Made by a program: the position numbers and the translations under genes. A model generated the notes under the pieces. The model had not been told where the DNA came from. It was given only the letters and a program-made list of their open reading frames with translations, and did no database searches. Source: SFHK01 sp045538305 (GTDB taxonomy: Bacteria; Bacillota; Clostridia; Christensenellales; Aristaeellaceae). Taken from it: a stretch of 46,734 nucleotides of DNA. The DNA is taken from assembly GCA_045538305.1 (NCBI GenBank), contig JAZSRC010000049.1:1-46734 (forward strand), read 5' to 3'. The first letter of the stretch is position 1; each line of letters begins with the position of its first letter. Shown here piece after piece: positions 1 to 8,101 of the stretch.

Positions 1-22
1 GGTGTGCAGCTAGCTGCACACC
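1..22. repeat. Perfect 22-bp palindrome at window edge
   Basis: The half-site GGTGTGCAGCT is followed directly by its exact reverse complement with no spacer. No T-run follows on either strand, so it does not look like a terminator. Lying exactly at the edge, it may be a natural inverted repeat cut by the window, an operator, or a fold-back at an assembly end. Confidence 0.6.
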
Positions 23-266
23 AAAGTCGCAGTAACTCCCGCCCTATGCGTCCTCTCAATTGGCTCTCCCCTAGAGACTTGATCTCTCTTTTCACCGTCC
101 AAGATCATTGACAAACCTACACAATACTTCAATAACATCACATTTCCGTTACATTATGCACTATACTTCAATATCTCGTTATCCAATAATCACAAACAGA
201 TCGCCAGAAACAGCAAAATGCCATGAAATCGAATTCTCACCAACAATTCATGCCGGATCTTTCTAT
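23..266. other. Non-coding stretch downstream of the nucleotidyltransferase gene
   Basis: I see no convincing gene. A minus-strand frame from a GTG at 95 stays open to the window edge for 31 codons, too short to judge. Two near-identical 16-mers lie in the same orientation at 120-135 and 159-174 (14 of 16 bases equal, core ATACTTCAATA), spaced 39 bp start to start. No clear terminator follows the gene that ends at 267. Confidence 0.4.
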
Positions 267-1013
267 TTACCCAACAGAATATTGTTTTTGTATTTCTGCA
301 TATTTTTCCAGCGTGCCGATATCCACACAATCGCCTTTATACAGGTATGCGCGTACTTCCTTTCTCGTATAAAGCCATTCCGGAAAATGACCGGGAGAAT
401 CGGGATTATTGCCTTCACGCAGATACTGACCGATCAGCCTGACAGTATCCCTCCTGTAAATGTATTCGGCAAAAGCGGCAATATCCCCCTTTGGCTCTTT
501 AGGTTTTTCCTCAAAATCCGTAATGCGCCCGTTTTCATCGGTTTTCAGTATGGCATAGCGTTTTCTTTCCTCATAATCCTCAATTCTGCCCGCAAGCAGC
601 AAGTCTTTTCCATGCTGCCTGAAATCTTCAAAAAAGCCCGCTAGTGTTTCCGAGAGCAGATTGTCCGATGCGCATACAAGGATATCGTCGTCAATATTCA
701 CTTTTTCAATGGCGAATTGAATATCACCGATAGCTCCGCGCCTGGTTTCGTTTGATACGGAGCCGTCGTCAAGCACATAAATTCTTTTGGGCGCGTATCG
801 TTCATTAGCCTCCAGGCTCCACTCGAAAAGCGGTTCAAAGAAGCGATGGTTTGACACAATATAAATGTCGTCAAGTTCTTTTAATTCAATAACTTTTTCA
901 AGCAGATGATCGAGTATCGCCTTGTTGTTAACCGGTAAAAGCGCTTTCGGTATATGGATCGTAAGCGGATACAGCCTTGTGGCATAACCAGCTGCAAGTA
1001 TAACTGCCTTCAA
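267..1013 (-). CDS. Sugar-phosphate nucleotidyltransferase family protein
   Basis: A 248-aa cytoplasmic enzyme of the NDP-sugar pyrophosphorylase fold, which joins a nucleotide to a sugar- or alcohol-phosphate for envelope precursors. The N-terminus carries the signature LAAGYATRLYPLT followed by PKALLPV (residues 6-27), the nucleotide-binding loop and its lysine. A DN pair near residue 117 is the expected metal-binding site, and an EEKP segment follows near residue 172. It lacks the left-handed beta-helix of GlmU, so it is a stand-alone catalytic domain. The start is a TTG, chosen because AAGGAGGG sits about 8 nt upstream and no in-frame ATG exists there. It is divergent from the citG operon. 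Substrate cannot be told from sequence: dTTP/UTP:glucose-1-phosphate and CTP:phosphocholine-type enzymes share these motifs. Confidence 0.85.
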   Translation of the reverse strand: MKAVILAAGYATRLYPLTIHIPKALLPVNNKAILDHLLEKVIELKELDDIYIVSNHRFFEPLFEWSLEANERYAPKRIYVLDDGSVSNETRRGAIGDIQFAIEKVNIDDDILVCASDNLLSETLAGFFEDFRQHGKDLLLAGRIEDYEERKRYAILKTDENGRITDFEEKPKEPKGDIAAFAEYIYRRDTVRLIGQYLREGNNPDSPGHFPEWLYTRKEVRAYLYKGDCVDIGTLEKYAEIQKQYSVG

Positions 1014-1048
1014 ACATCATCCCTCCTTACTCATTCTTTTTATAGTCT

Positions 1049-1079
1049 ATCATACAACTCTATTGTTGTCCATGCACAA
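1049..1079 (-). promoter_or_regulatory. Possible sigma-A promoter for the nucleotidyltransferase gene
   Basis: Minus-strand TTGTGC (1074-1079) and TATGAT (1049-1054) are separated by 19 bp, longer than ideal. It lies only 7 bp from the -35 of the divergent citG promoter, so the two could influence each other. Confidence 0.4.
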
Positions 1080-1086
1080 AAACCGA

Positions 1087-1115
1087 TTGATGTTTCCATA
1101 GCAATATGTTATAAT
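1087..1115 (+). promoter_or_regulatory. Sigma-A promoter of the citG-mal operon
   Basis: TTGATG (1087-1092), a 17-bp spacer and a perfect TATAAT (1110-1115), with an extended -10 TG one base upstream. The predicted leader to the citG ATG is about 27 nt, too short for a riboswitch. Confidence 0.8.
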
Positions 1116-1148
1116 ATATTCAAATCGGCGAAAGGCAGGAATACATTC

Positions 1149-2024
1149 ATGGTAAATGCGCTGTTTCATGAGGCGGAACGCTGCGCACTCGAAGCGCTTA
1201 TCTATGAAGTTGAGGTAACGCCAAAACCTGGCCTTGTGGACAAAAACACGAACGGTGCGCACAGCGACATGAACGCTTCGCTTTTTATCGAAAGTGCACG
1301 CGTCGTATCCGAGCGCATTGGAAAATGCGCGGGCTACGGGTATGTAAACGCCGATCTTCCCTATGTTCACGCCTTTCAGGGAATCCGCAGAATCGGTTTG
1401 CGAGCAGAAAGGGAAATGCTTCTGGCAACCGGCGGTATAAATACGCATAAAGGCGCAATATTTGCCTTTTCCATCATTGCCTGCGCATACGGGAGGCTTA
1501 CGAAGAACCATTCATCCGGCGCAAAGGATCTGCTTACCGTTTTAAAGGAAGCCGGGCGTTTGTCGGAAGAAACGCTTCTTAAGGAGCTTATTCAGATCAA
1601 ACAGCGCAGCCCCGCAACAAACGGAGAACGCGCTTATCTTCTTAATAATATTGAAGGCGCTCGCGGCGAAGCGATTTCCGGCTTCCGTTCGATAGCCTAT
1701 ATCGCTTATCCCGCCTACATGCAGGCAAAGGCGCATGGCGCAAGCCAAAACGATGCGGGCGTATACGCGCTTTTGCATCTGATTGCCCGCGTAAACGATA
1801 CCTGTCTGATTGCCCGCGGCGGCATGGGAGGGCTTGCGTTTGCGCAAAGCGCTGCGCAGACTGTGCTTAAAAGGGGCGGAGATTTCATCAAAGAAACCAA
1901 AGCGCTGGATCGCGAATTCACAGCCTGCAGGCTGAGCCCCGGCGGATCGGCGGATCTGCTCGGTGCACTCAAATTTTTATTGTTATTAACGGGTATTGAC
2001 ACCCGGGGGAGGATATCAGTATGA
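1149..2024 (+). CDS. citG: Triphosphoribosyl-dephospho-CoA synthase (CitG family)
   Basis: A 291-aa enzyme that makes 2'-(5''-triphosphoribosyl)-3'-dephospho-CoA from ATP and dephospho-CoA, the precursor of the prosthetic group of the acyl carrier subunit of citrate lyase and citramalate lyase. Seen: the N-terminal EVEVTPKPGLVDKNTNGAHSDM segment conserved in CitG/MdcB, the GGINTHKGAIF block, and the C-terminal LSPGGSADLL motif. Length fits the family. The ATG at 1149 is used because AGGA precedes it and the conserved region starts soon after; the frame is open further upstream but through the promoter. It overlaps the next gene by 4 bp (ATGA). In this operon the likely client is a citramalate lyase, but its subunits are not in the window; citrate lyase remains possible. 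Confidence 0.92.
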   Translation: MVNALFHEAERCALEALIYEVEVTPKPGLVDKNTNGAHSDMNASLFIESARVVSERIGKCAGYGYVNADLPYVHAFQGIRRIGLRAEREMLLATGGINTHKGAIFAFSIIACAYGRLTKNHSSGAKDLLTVLKEAGRLSEETLLKELIQIKQRSPATNGERAYLLNNIEGARGEAISGFRSIAYIAYPAYMQAKAHGASQNDAGVYALLHLIARVNDTCLIARGGMGGLAFAQSAAQTVLKRGGDFIKETKALDREFTACRLSPGGSADLLGALKFLLLLTGIDTRGRISV

Positions 2025-2866
2025 GAGAAATCGAAGCCAGCCAAATCAAACAAACGATTTATGAGCTGATTCTCAAAGCCAGCTATGAAATCGGCGACGA
2101 CATTTATGCATGTGTAGAAAATTGCGCCAAATGCGAGGAATCCCCCAGCGGCCGCGCAGTGCTTGAACAGCTGAAGGAAAACTACGACATTGCAAAACGT
2201 GAGCGCGTGGCGATATGCCAGGATACCGGCATGTGCGTGGTATTCATCGATATCGGCCAGGACGTGCATATTACCGGCGGTGATTTTACCGAAACCGTCA
2301 ACAGCGCCGTGCGCCTTGCCTATTCCGAGGGCTACCTTCGAAAGAGTGTTGTTCGTGATCCCCTGTACGAACGGGTAAATACAAAAGACAATACCCCCGC
2401 CATCATTCACACCCGAATCGTACCCGGCGATAAAATCGACATCATGGTAACGCCCAAGGGCTTTGGCAGCGAGAATATGTCCGCCATCAAAATGCTCGTC
2501 CCGGCGGACGGCGAAAAGGGCGTAATTGATTTTGTCGTGGAAACCATAAAAAAAGCCGGCCCGAACCCGTGCCCGCCGATTATTGTCGGCGTCGGAATCG
2601 GCGGCACAATGGAAATGGCTTCTATCATGGCCAAGCGTATGACCGCCCGCGCCATTGATACCGTAAATCCCGACCCGCGCTATCAGCGCCTGGAAGAAAT
2701 TCTATTAAAGCGCATCAACAATCTGGGCATCGGACCTGCCGGCATTGGCGGGCGCACAACCGCGCTGAAAGTAAATATCGAAACCTATCCTACCCATATT
2801 GCCGGCATGCCCGTAGCCATCAACGTCGTATGCCATGCGGCGCGTCATGCGCACGCAGTAATATAA
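2021..2866 (+). CDS. Class I fumarase-type hydro-lyase, alpha subunit (probable mesaconase)
   Basis: A 281-aa subunit homologous to the N-terminal part of class I fumarase and to TtdA of tartrate dehydratase. These enzymes use an oxygen-labile [4Fe-4S] cluster to add or remove water. Three cysteines sit where cluster ligands are expected: C66 in CQDTG, C184 in NPCPP and C271 in CHAARH. It overlaps citG by 4 bp, with GGGGAGG upstream of the ATG, and is followed 12 bp later by its beta partner. Family membership alone says fumarase. Inference from context: between CitG and the methylaspartate pathway genes the expected missing step is mesaconate to citramalate, so mesaconase (2-methylmalate dehydratase) is likely. 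Dual fumarase/mesaconase activity is known in this family. Confidence 0.9.
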   Translation: MREIEASQIKQTIYELILKASYEIGDDIYACVENCAKCEESPSGRAVLEQLKENYDIAKRERVAICQDTGMCVVFIDIGQDVHITGGDFTETVNSAVRLAYSEGYLRKSVVRDPLYERVNTKDNTPAIIHTRIVPGDKIDIMVTPKGFGSENMSAIKMLVPADGEKGVIDFVVETIKKAGPNPCPPIIVGVGIGGTMEMASIMAKRMTARAIDTVNPDPRYQRLEEILLKRINNLGIGPAGIGGRTTALKVNIETYPTHIAGMPVAINVVCHAARHAHAVI

Positions 2867-2878
2867 GGAGGCACGATT

Positions 2879-3442
2879 ATGGAAAATATCCGCGTACAGC
2901 TGCCCCTTGATAAAGAGAAAATCGCAGCGCTTCGCGCAGGCGATACCGTGCTACTGACGGGCGTTATGTACACCGCGCGCGACGCGGCGCATAAACGCCT
3001 TGTAGCATGCCTGGATGAAGGCCGTCCGCTTCCCTTCGACGTCAAAAACCAGCTGATTTATTATGTCGGCCCCGCGCCTGCTTCCCCAGGTCATGCGGTC
3101 GGTTCCGCAGGCCCCACCACTTCCTATCGTATGGACGCTTATGCGCCCCGCCTGCTGGACGAAGGCCTGCTGGGCATGATGGGCAAAGGCAAAAGAAACG
3201 ATACGGTTATTGAATCGATGAAGAAAAACGGCGCCGTCTACTTTGGAGCCGTCGGCGGTGCAGCCGCCCTGATCAGCCAGCGCATTGAGAAAAGCGAAGT
3301 TGTCGCATATGAAGATCTGGGAGCAGAAGCCATTCATCGCTTCACGGTCAAGGATTTCCCCGCGCTGGTCATTATCGACAGCCTGGGCAACAATGTATAT
3401 GTGGACGGCCCGGCAAAATATGCAATAAACGAAGAAGAATAG
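2879..3442 (+). CDS. Class I fumarase-type hydro-lyase, beta subunit (probable mesaconase)
   Basis: A 187-aa beta subunit, matching the C-terminal swivel domain of class I fumarase and TtdB. It begins with VQLPLDKEKI and LRAGDTVLLTGVMYTARDAAH, the usual opening of the family, and continues with a VGPAPA segment, SAGPTTSYRMD and the MMGKGKRN block (near residues 60-106), which contribute substrate-binding residues. AAGGAGG lies 9 nt before the ATG. With the alpha subunit it should form the active hydro-lyase. It ends the first half of the operon; the next gene has a 76-bp gap and its own promoter-like sequence. Mesaconase rather than fumarase is inferred from neighbours. Confidence 0.9.
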   Translation: MENIRVQLPLDKEKIAALRAGDTVLLTGVMYTARDAAHKRLVACLDEGRPLPFDVKNQLIYYVGPAPASPGHAVGSAGPTTSYRMDAYAPRLLDEGLLGMMGKGKRNDTVIESMKKNGAVYFGAVGGAAALISQRIEKSEVVAYEDLGAEAIHRFTVKDFPALVIIDSLGNNVYVDGPAKYAINEEE

Positions 3443-3452
3443 CTTATAACAA

Positions 3453-3481
3453 TTGACATTTTTGCCGCACAGCTTTATCAT
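3453..3481 (+). promoter_or_regulatory. Internal sigma-A promoter before glmS
   Basis: A perfect -35 TTGACA (3453-3458), a 17-bp spacer and TATCAT (3476-3481) in the 76-bp gap between the hydro-lyase beta gene and glmS. It would give the B12-dependent mutase genes and the ammonia-lyase expression independent of the upstream promoter. Confidence 0.7.
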
Positions 3482-3518
3482 ATTTCCAGCAATTCATTTT
3501 GTATAGGAGGAGATTCAC

Positions 3519-3950
3519 ATGCCGAACCGCACAATGGTTCTGGGCGTGATCGGCGCAGACGTTCACGCCGTCGGTAACCAGATACTGAATTTTGCATTCA
3601 CCCAGGCGGGTTTCAATGTTGTAAACCTGGGCGTAATGGTTTCACAGGAGGAATTTATTGAAGCCGCTATTGAATCCGGCGCGCAGGCAATCGTAGTTTC
3701 CTCTCTGTACGGGCACGGCGAACTCGATTGCCGGGGCCTTCGCGACAAGTGCGACGAAGCAGGCCTGAAGGGCATTTTGCTGTACGTAGGCGGCAACATC
3801 GTTGTTGGCAAGCAGCCCTTTGAAGAGGTTGAAAAGCGTTTCAAGGCCATGGGCTTTGACAAGGTATTTGGTCCGGGCACGCCTCCCGAGGTTACCATCA
3901 AGGCATTGATTGAGGATTATGAAATCCGCGAAAAGGCGGAAGTCAAATGA
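3519..3950 (+). CDS. glmS: Methylaspartate (glutamate) mutase S subunit
   Basis: A 143-aa cobalamin-binding subunit of glutamate mutase, which with GlmE converts L-glutamate to (2S,3S)-3-methylaspartate by an adenosylcobalamin radical mechanism. The DxHxxG signature is present near the start (D14, H16, G19); the histidine replaces dimethylbenzimidazole as lower axial cobalt ligand. SSLYGHG (about residues 61-67) and the GGN loop of the B12-binding Rossmann fold follow. Length (about 140 aa) is typical. The start has a strong TAGGAGGAG ribosome site. It overlaps glmL by 4 bp (ATGA). This gene is unrelated to glucosamine-6-phosphate synthase, which shares the symbol. Confidence 0.96.
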   Translation: MPNRTMVLGVIGADVHAVGNQILNFAFTQAGFNVVNLGVMVSQEEFIEAAIESGAQAIVVSSLYGHGELDCRGLRDKCDEAGLKGILLYVGGNIVVGKQPFEEVEKRFKAMGFDKVFGPGTPPEVTIKALIEDYEIREKAEVK

Positions 3951-5305
3951 AGCCGGTACTCTTGATAGATTTCGGAAGCACCTACACCAAGGTTACGCTT
4001 GCCGATGGAGAAAACGGTTCGCTGTACGGCACAGCGCAAAGCTTTACAACCGTCGAGGAAGATATCTCAAACGGTTTGAACGCTGCGCTTAAGGAACTTT
4101 CCCAATTGACAGGCATTTCGGAATACAGCGAATGCTATGCCTGTTCCTCGGCGGCGGGCGGCCTTCGCATGGTAGCGTCAGGTCTTGTGCCCTCTTTGAC
4201 TGCGGAAGCCGCAAGGCGCGCGGCGCTGGGCGCAGGCGCAAAGGTCATTAAAACCTTTGCCTACGAAATGACCGAAGAGGATGCGGAAGAAATCGAACGA
4301 ATCAAACCCGACATTCTTCTTCTGTGCGGCGGAACAGACGGCGGAAACTCCGCCTGCTGCATCCATAACGCAGGTGTGATCGCCGGTGTAAAGGCCCCGT
4401 TCCCCGTGGTTCTTTCGTGCAACAGAAACGCTGCCGCCAAATGCCGCTCCATACTGGAAAACCAAGGGCGCGACGTTGTACCATGCGAAAATGTAATGCC
4501 GAAATTCGGCGAACTGAACATTGAGCCTACGCAGGGTGCGATACGCGAACTGTTCCTGAAAAGAATCATCTCCGCTAAAGGGCTAAGCAAGGCCCAATCG
4601 CTGGTAAACGACATCATTATGCCAACACCGGCGGCGGTTTTAGACGCCCTTACCATTCTTTCCGAGCTCACGGGCGAATTGATGGCCGTGGATCTTGGCG
4701 GAGCAACAACCGATATTTACTCCATTACGCAAGGGCTTCCCACCCGGGCTGGCACGGTACTTCGCGGCCTTCCGGAACCCTACGCCAAGCGCACCGTTGA
4801 AGGCGATATCGGCATGCGCTACAGCGCCAACGGCATACTGGAAAGCGTGGGCATGGACAAGCTGGCAAAGGTTTCAGGGGAAAGCAGCGAAAGCATTGAA
4901 AAATGGATCAAGCGCCTGCACGATCATCCGGAAACCCTCGCGCAGACGGACAGCGAAAGGAACATGGATTTCGCCCTCGCGTCCTTTGCCATCGAAACAG
5001 GCCTCTATCGGCACTCCGGTACGCTTGAGCAGGTGTACACCCCGATGGGCGTCGCCTATCAGCAAACAGGAAAGGATCTTACGCGCGTCAGCAAGCTCAT
5101 TTTGACAGGCGGAGCGCTCATACGGCTGAATCGCGCCAAAGACATGGCCTTGCGCGCCATACAAACAGACGCATATCCCGCCTCCCTCATGCCAAGGAAT
5201 GCGGATATTATACTTGACAAACATTACATACTCTCTGCCGCCGGACTTTTGGGCAAAAAGCATCCGGAAGCAGCAAAAGCATTATTGGGGAAGGAGTTCA
5301 TCTGA
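3947..5305 (+). CDS. glmL: GlmL/MutL, glutamate mutase-associated ASKHA ATPase
   Basis: A 452-aa protein of the actin/Hsp70 ATPase superfamily, always found between glmS and glmE in methylaspartate operons. It opens with the phosphate-1 loop VLLIDFGSTYTKVT, has the second phosphate motif MAVDLGGATTDIYS near residue 245 and an ILTGGALIRL adenosine motif near residue 385. The role is not proven; a chaperone or reactivation function for the B12 mutase is the usual proposal. Start overlaps the glmS stop; glmE follows 2 bp after the stop. Length agrees with relatives (about 460 aa). Confidence 0.93.
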   Translation: MKPVLLIDFGSTYTKVTLADGENGSLYGTAQSFTTVEEDISNGLNAALKELSQLTGISEYSECYACSSAAGGLRMVASGLVPSLTAEAARRAALGAGAKVIKTFAYEMTEEDAEEIERIKPDILLLCGGTDGGNSACCIHNAGVIAGVKAPFPVVLSCNRNAAAKCRSILENQGRDVVPCENVMPKFGELNIEPTQGAIRELFLKRIISAKGLSKAQSLVNDIIMPTPAAVLDALTILSELTGELMAVDLGGATTDIYSITQGLPTRAGTVLRGLPEPYAKRTVEGDIGMRYSANGILESVGMDKLAKVSGESSESIEKWIKRLHDHPETLAQTDSERNMDFALASFAIETGLYRHSGTLEQVYTPMGVAYQQTGKDLTRVSKLILTGGALIRLNRAKDMALRAIQTDAYPASLMPRNADIILDKHYILSAAGLLGKKHPEAAKALLGKEFI

Positions 5306-5307
5306 CG

Positions 5308-6753
5308 ATGGAAATTCGAAATCGAAAGCTCACGCGCGACCAGTTTGACTGGCAGCGCAAAGTCGTGCTCGGACAATGGCCCACAGGCAAGGATGTGGAT
5401 CTGGAAGACGCCATCAAATACCAGTCGGAGATTCCCGAAAGCAAACGCTTTGGAAAGAAACTTTCTCTGGCCAAGCAGAACCGCACAACCCTCATTCAGC
5501 CGCGCGCAGGCGTTCCGCTGATTGACGCGCATATCAAGCTCATGCAGTACCTTCAGAACGAAGGCGAAGCAGATCTTCTCCCCACAACCATCGACAGCTA
5601 CACGCGACTGAACCGCTACGAGGAAGCGGAAAACGGCATCCGTGAGTCTATGAGACAGAATATGGCAATGCTGAACGGCTTCCCGGCGGTAAACCACGGA
5701 GTCAGCGGCTGCCGCCGCGTAACGGAAAGCGTAAATGTTCCGATTCAGGTTCGTCATGGCACACCCGACGCCCGATTGCTGGCCGAAATCACACTGGCCG
5801 GCGGCTTCACCAGCTATGAAGGCGGCGGAATTTCCTATAACATTCCTTACGCGAAAAATGTATCGCTCGAACGCTCCATTGCCGACTGGATGTATGTCGA
5901 CCGTCTGATTGGCCTGTATGAGGAGATGGGCATCAGCATCAACCGCGAGCCGTTCGGCCCCCTGACCGGAACCCTCGTACCGCCGTGTATGAGCCATGCC
6001 GTCGCCATTATAGAAGCGCTACTCGCCGCAGAGCAGGGCGTAAAGTCCATTACTGTCGGTTACGGTCAGCTGGGCAATCTGGTTCAGGACGTCGCCGCCA
6101 TTCAGACGCTGGAAGAGCTTACAAACGAATACCTCACCAAACACGGCTATGAGGGCTGCGAAGTTACAACCGTATTCCATCAGTGGATGGGCGGCTTCCC
6201 ACAGGACGAAGCCAAAGCCTTCGGCGTAATCAGCTGGGGCAGCGCCGCAGCAGCCATCAGCCATGCCACGAAGGTCATCGTTAAAACCCCGCATGAGGCG
6301 ATGGGCGTACCGACAATGGAAGCCAACGCACAGGGTCTGCGCGCGACCAAGCAGGTCATTTCCATGCTGCGAGATCAGTACCTGCCCGCGCCCATGCTTG
6401 AAGAAGAGCTGAACATCATCCGCCTTGAAACCCGCGCCATCGTGGATAAGTGCTTCGAGCTTGGCGAGGGCGACATTGCCGTCGGCTCCATCCGGGCGTT
6501 CCAGGCCGGCGTACTGGACATACCCTTTGCGCCCAGCCGCTTCAATGCCGGAAAGATCCTGCCCGCTCGCGACAATGAAGGCGCTGTGCGCCTGCTGGAG
6601 TGCGCGCACCTGCCCTTCAGCAAGGAGCTGAAAGCCTTCCACCGCGAAAAAATTCAGAATCGCGCAAAGGCGGAAAGCCGCGACGTGTCCTTCCAGCTCG
6701 TAATTGACGATATTTACGCCATTTCTAAAGGCCGTCTGGTCGGCCGTCCGTAG
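5308..6753 (+). CDS. glmE: Methylaspartate (glutamate) mutase E subunit
   Basis: A 481-aa catalytic TIM-barrel subunit of adenosylcobalamin-dependent glutamate mutase; family members are about 483 aa, so it is full length. Seen: LIQPRAGVPLIDAHI near residue 60, the VRHGTPDAR block (about 150-158), TSYEGGGISYN near residue 175, and a PFGPLTGTLVPP stretch, all characteristic of the substrate- and cofactor-facing barrel. GGAAGGAG precedes the ATG by about 11 nt. Together with GlmS it forms the carbon-skeleton mutase that commits glutamate to the methylaspartate route. It sits between glmL and the ammonia-lyase gene in the canonical order. Confidence 0.96.
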   Translation: MEIRNRKLTRDQFDWQRKVVLGQWPTGKDVDLEDAIKYQSEIPESKRFGKKLSLAKQNRTTLIQPRAGVPLIDAHIKLMQYLQNEGEADLLPTTIDSYTRLNRYEEAENGIRESMRQNMAMLNGFPAVNHGVSGCRRVTESVNVPIQVRHGTPDARLLAEITLAGGFTSYEGGGISYNIPYAKNVSLERSIADWMYVDRLIGLYEEMGISINREPFGPLTGTLVPPCMSHAVAIIEALLAAEQGVKSITVGYGQLGNLVQDVAAIQTLEELTNEYLTKHGYEGCEVTTVFHQWMGGFPQDEAKAFGVISWGSAAAAISHATKVIVKTPHEAMGVPTMEANAQGLRATKQVISMLRDQYLPAPMLEEELNIIRLETRAIVDKCFELGEGDIAVGSIRAFQAGVLDIPFAPSRFNAGKILPARDNEGAVRLLECAHLPFSKELKAFHREKIQNRAKAESRDVSFQLVIDDIYAISKGRLVGRP

Positions 6754-6770
6754 TCAAGGAGGATAACAAA

Positions 6771-8015
6771 ATGAAAATTGTCGATCTTGTATGCGCGAAG
6801 GCGCGCACAGGCTTCTTTTTCGACGATCAGCGCGCCATCAAGATGGGCGCACGCGCAGACGGAAACGCTTACTTCGGCGATCCCATAACGCCCGGCTTTA
6901 CCGCCGTTCGCCAGGCCGGTGAGGCCATCAGCGTCATGCTGATTCTGGAAGACGGTCAGATTGCAGCCGGCGACTGTGCAGCCGTTCAGTATTCCGGTGC
7001 AGGCGGACGCGATCCTCTGTTTCTGGCCGAGGATTTCATCCCCGTAATCGAAGAGCATGTAAAGCCTATGCTGGTAGGCCGCGAAGCCAATAATTTCCGC
7101 GCTCTCGCCAAAGAAATGGAGAGTATAGAGGTAAACGGCAAAAGACTGCACACTGCCATCCGTTATGGCGTATCGCAGGCCATTCTGGATGCGGTTGCCA
7201 AGGCCAACCATAAGCTGATGTGCGATGTTGTCGCCGATGAATACGGCCTTACCGTTTCCGAAACCCCTATTTCCATATTCACCCAGTCCGGTGACGCGAG
7301 ATATGACAATGCCGATAAAATGATCATGAAGGGCGCACAGGTGCTGCCTCATGCATTGATCAACAACCTCAAAACCAAGCTTGGCGAAAACGGAGAAAAG
7401 CTGCTGGAGTATGTAAAGTGGCTTAGCAATCGCATTCTTGAACTCCGAATTGATGAAAACTATCAGCCGGTTCTGCACATTGACGTTTACGGAACCATCG
7501 GCGCCTGGCTGGGCCATGACAACTACAGCGCCATGGCGGACTATATTGCCACCCTCGGCGAAGCCGCAAAGCCCTTCCATCTCCGAATCGAAGGCCCCAT
7601 GGACGCCGAGGAGCGCAACCAGCAGATAATCGACCTTGCAAACCTTACCAGGCTTTTGGATGAGCGCGGCATCGATGTAGAGCTCGTAGCCGATGAATGG
7701 TGCAATACGCTTGAGGATGTAATCGAATTTGCCGATAAGCATGCCGGTCATATGGCGCAGATCAAAACGCCCGATCTGGGCGGCATCAACAACACCATTG
7801 AAGCCGTATTGTATTGCAAAACACACAACATGGGCGCATATCAGGGCGGTACCTGCAACGAAACCGACCGCAGCGCACAGGCCTGCGTACACTGCGCAAT
7901 GGCGACCCAGCCCGTTCAGATTCTTGCAAAGCCCGGTATGGGCGTAGATGAAGGCTATATGATCGTTTACAACGAAATGCAGCGCATTCTGGCACTGAAA
8001 AAGGCCGGAAAATAA
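6771..8015 (+). CDS. mal: Methylaspartate ammonia-lyase
   Basis: A 414-aa enolase-superfamily enzyme that eliminates ammonia from 3-methylaspartate to give mesaconate, needing Mg2+ and K+. The catalytic pair described for clostridial enzymes is visible: H194 in LPHALINN and a lysine at residue 332 in QIKTPDLGG (K331 in the reference numbering). Metal-ligand acids fall in HIDVYGTIG, RIEGPMD and VADEW. The length matches known enzymes (413 aa). AAGGAGG lies 9 nt before the ATG. It is the last gene of the operon and is followed 24 bp later by a strong terminator. Confidence 0.97.
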   Translation: MKIVDLVCAKARTGFFFDDQRAIKMGARADGNAYFGDPITPGFTAVRQAGEAISVMLILEDGQIAAGDCAAVQYSGAGGRDPLFLAEDFIPVIEEHVKPMLVGREANNFRALAKEMESIEVNGKRLHTAIRYGVSQAILDAVAKANHKLMCDVVADEYGLTVSETPISIFTQSGDARYDNADKMIMKGAQVLPHALINNLKTKLGENGEKLLEYVKWLSNRILELRIDENYQPVLHIDVYGTIGAWLGHDNYSAMADYIATLGEAAKPFHLRIEGPMDAEERNQQIIDLANLTRLLDERGIDVELVADEWCNTLEDVIEFADKHAGHMAQIKTPDLGGINNTIEAVLYCKTHNMGAYQGGTCNETDRSAQACVHCAMATQPVQILAKPGMGVDEGYMIVYNEMQRILALKKAGK

Positions 8016-8039
8016 GAACGCCCGTATCCAAATGTCAAA

Positions 8040-8082
8040 CCCCCGGCAAAGCCTTTTTTAGGCAATGCCGGGGGTTTTCGTT
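8040..8082 (+). terminator. Rho-independent terminator after mal
   Basis: A 9-bp GC-rich stem, CCCCCGGCA (8040-8048) with TGCCGGGGG (8066-8074), holding a small inner GCC/GGC stem, followed by TTTTCGTTT. It separates convergent operons. On the minus strand the hairpin is followed by TTTGACATTT, so it may also stop the EamA transcript, less efficiently. Confidence 0.88.
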
Positions 8083-8101
8083 TCACAAGCGTTTTTGCGC
8101 G

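Noticed and set aside
3443..3518. Cobalamin riboswitch before glmS
   Set aside because: The gap is 76 bp and contains a promoter, leaving only about 30 nt of leader; a B12 aptamer needs roughly 200 nt.
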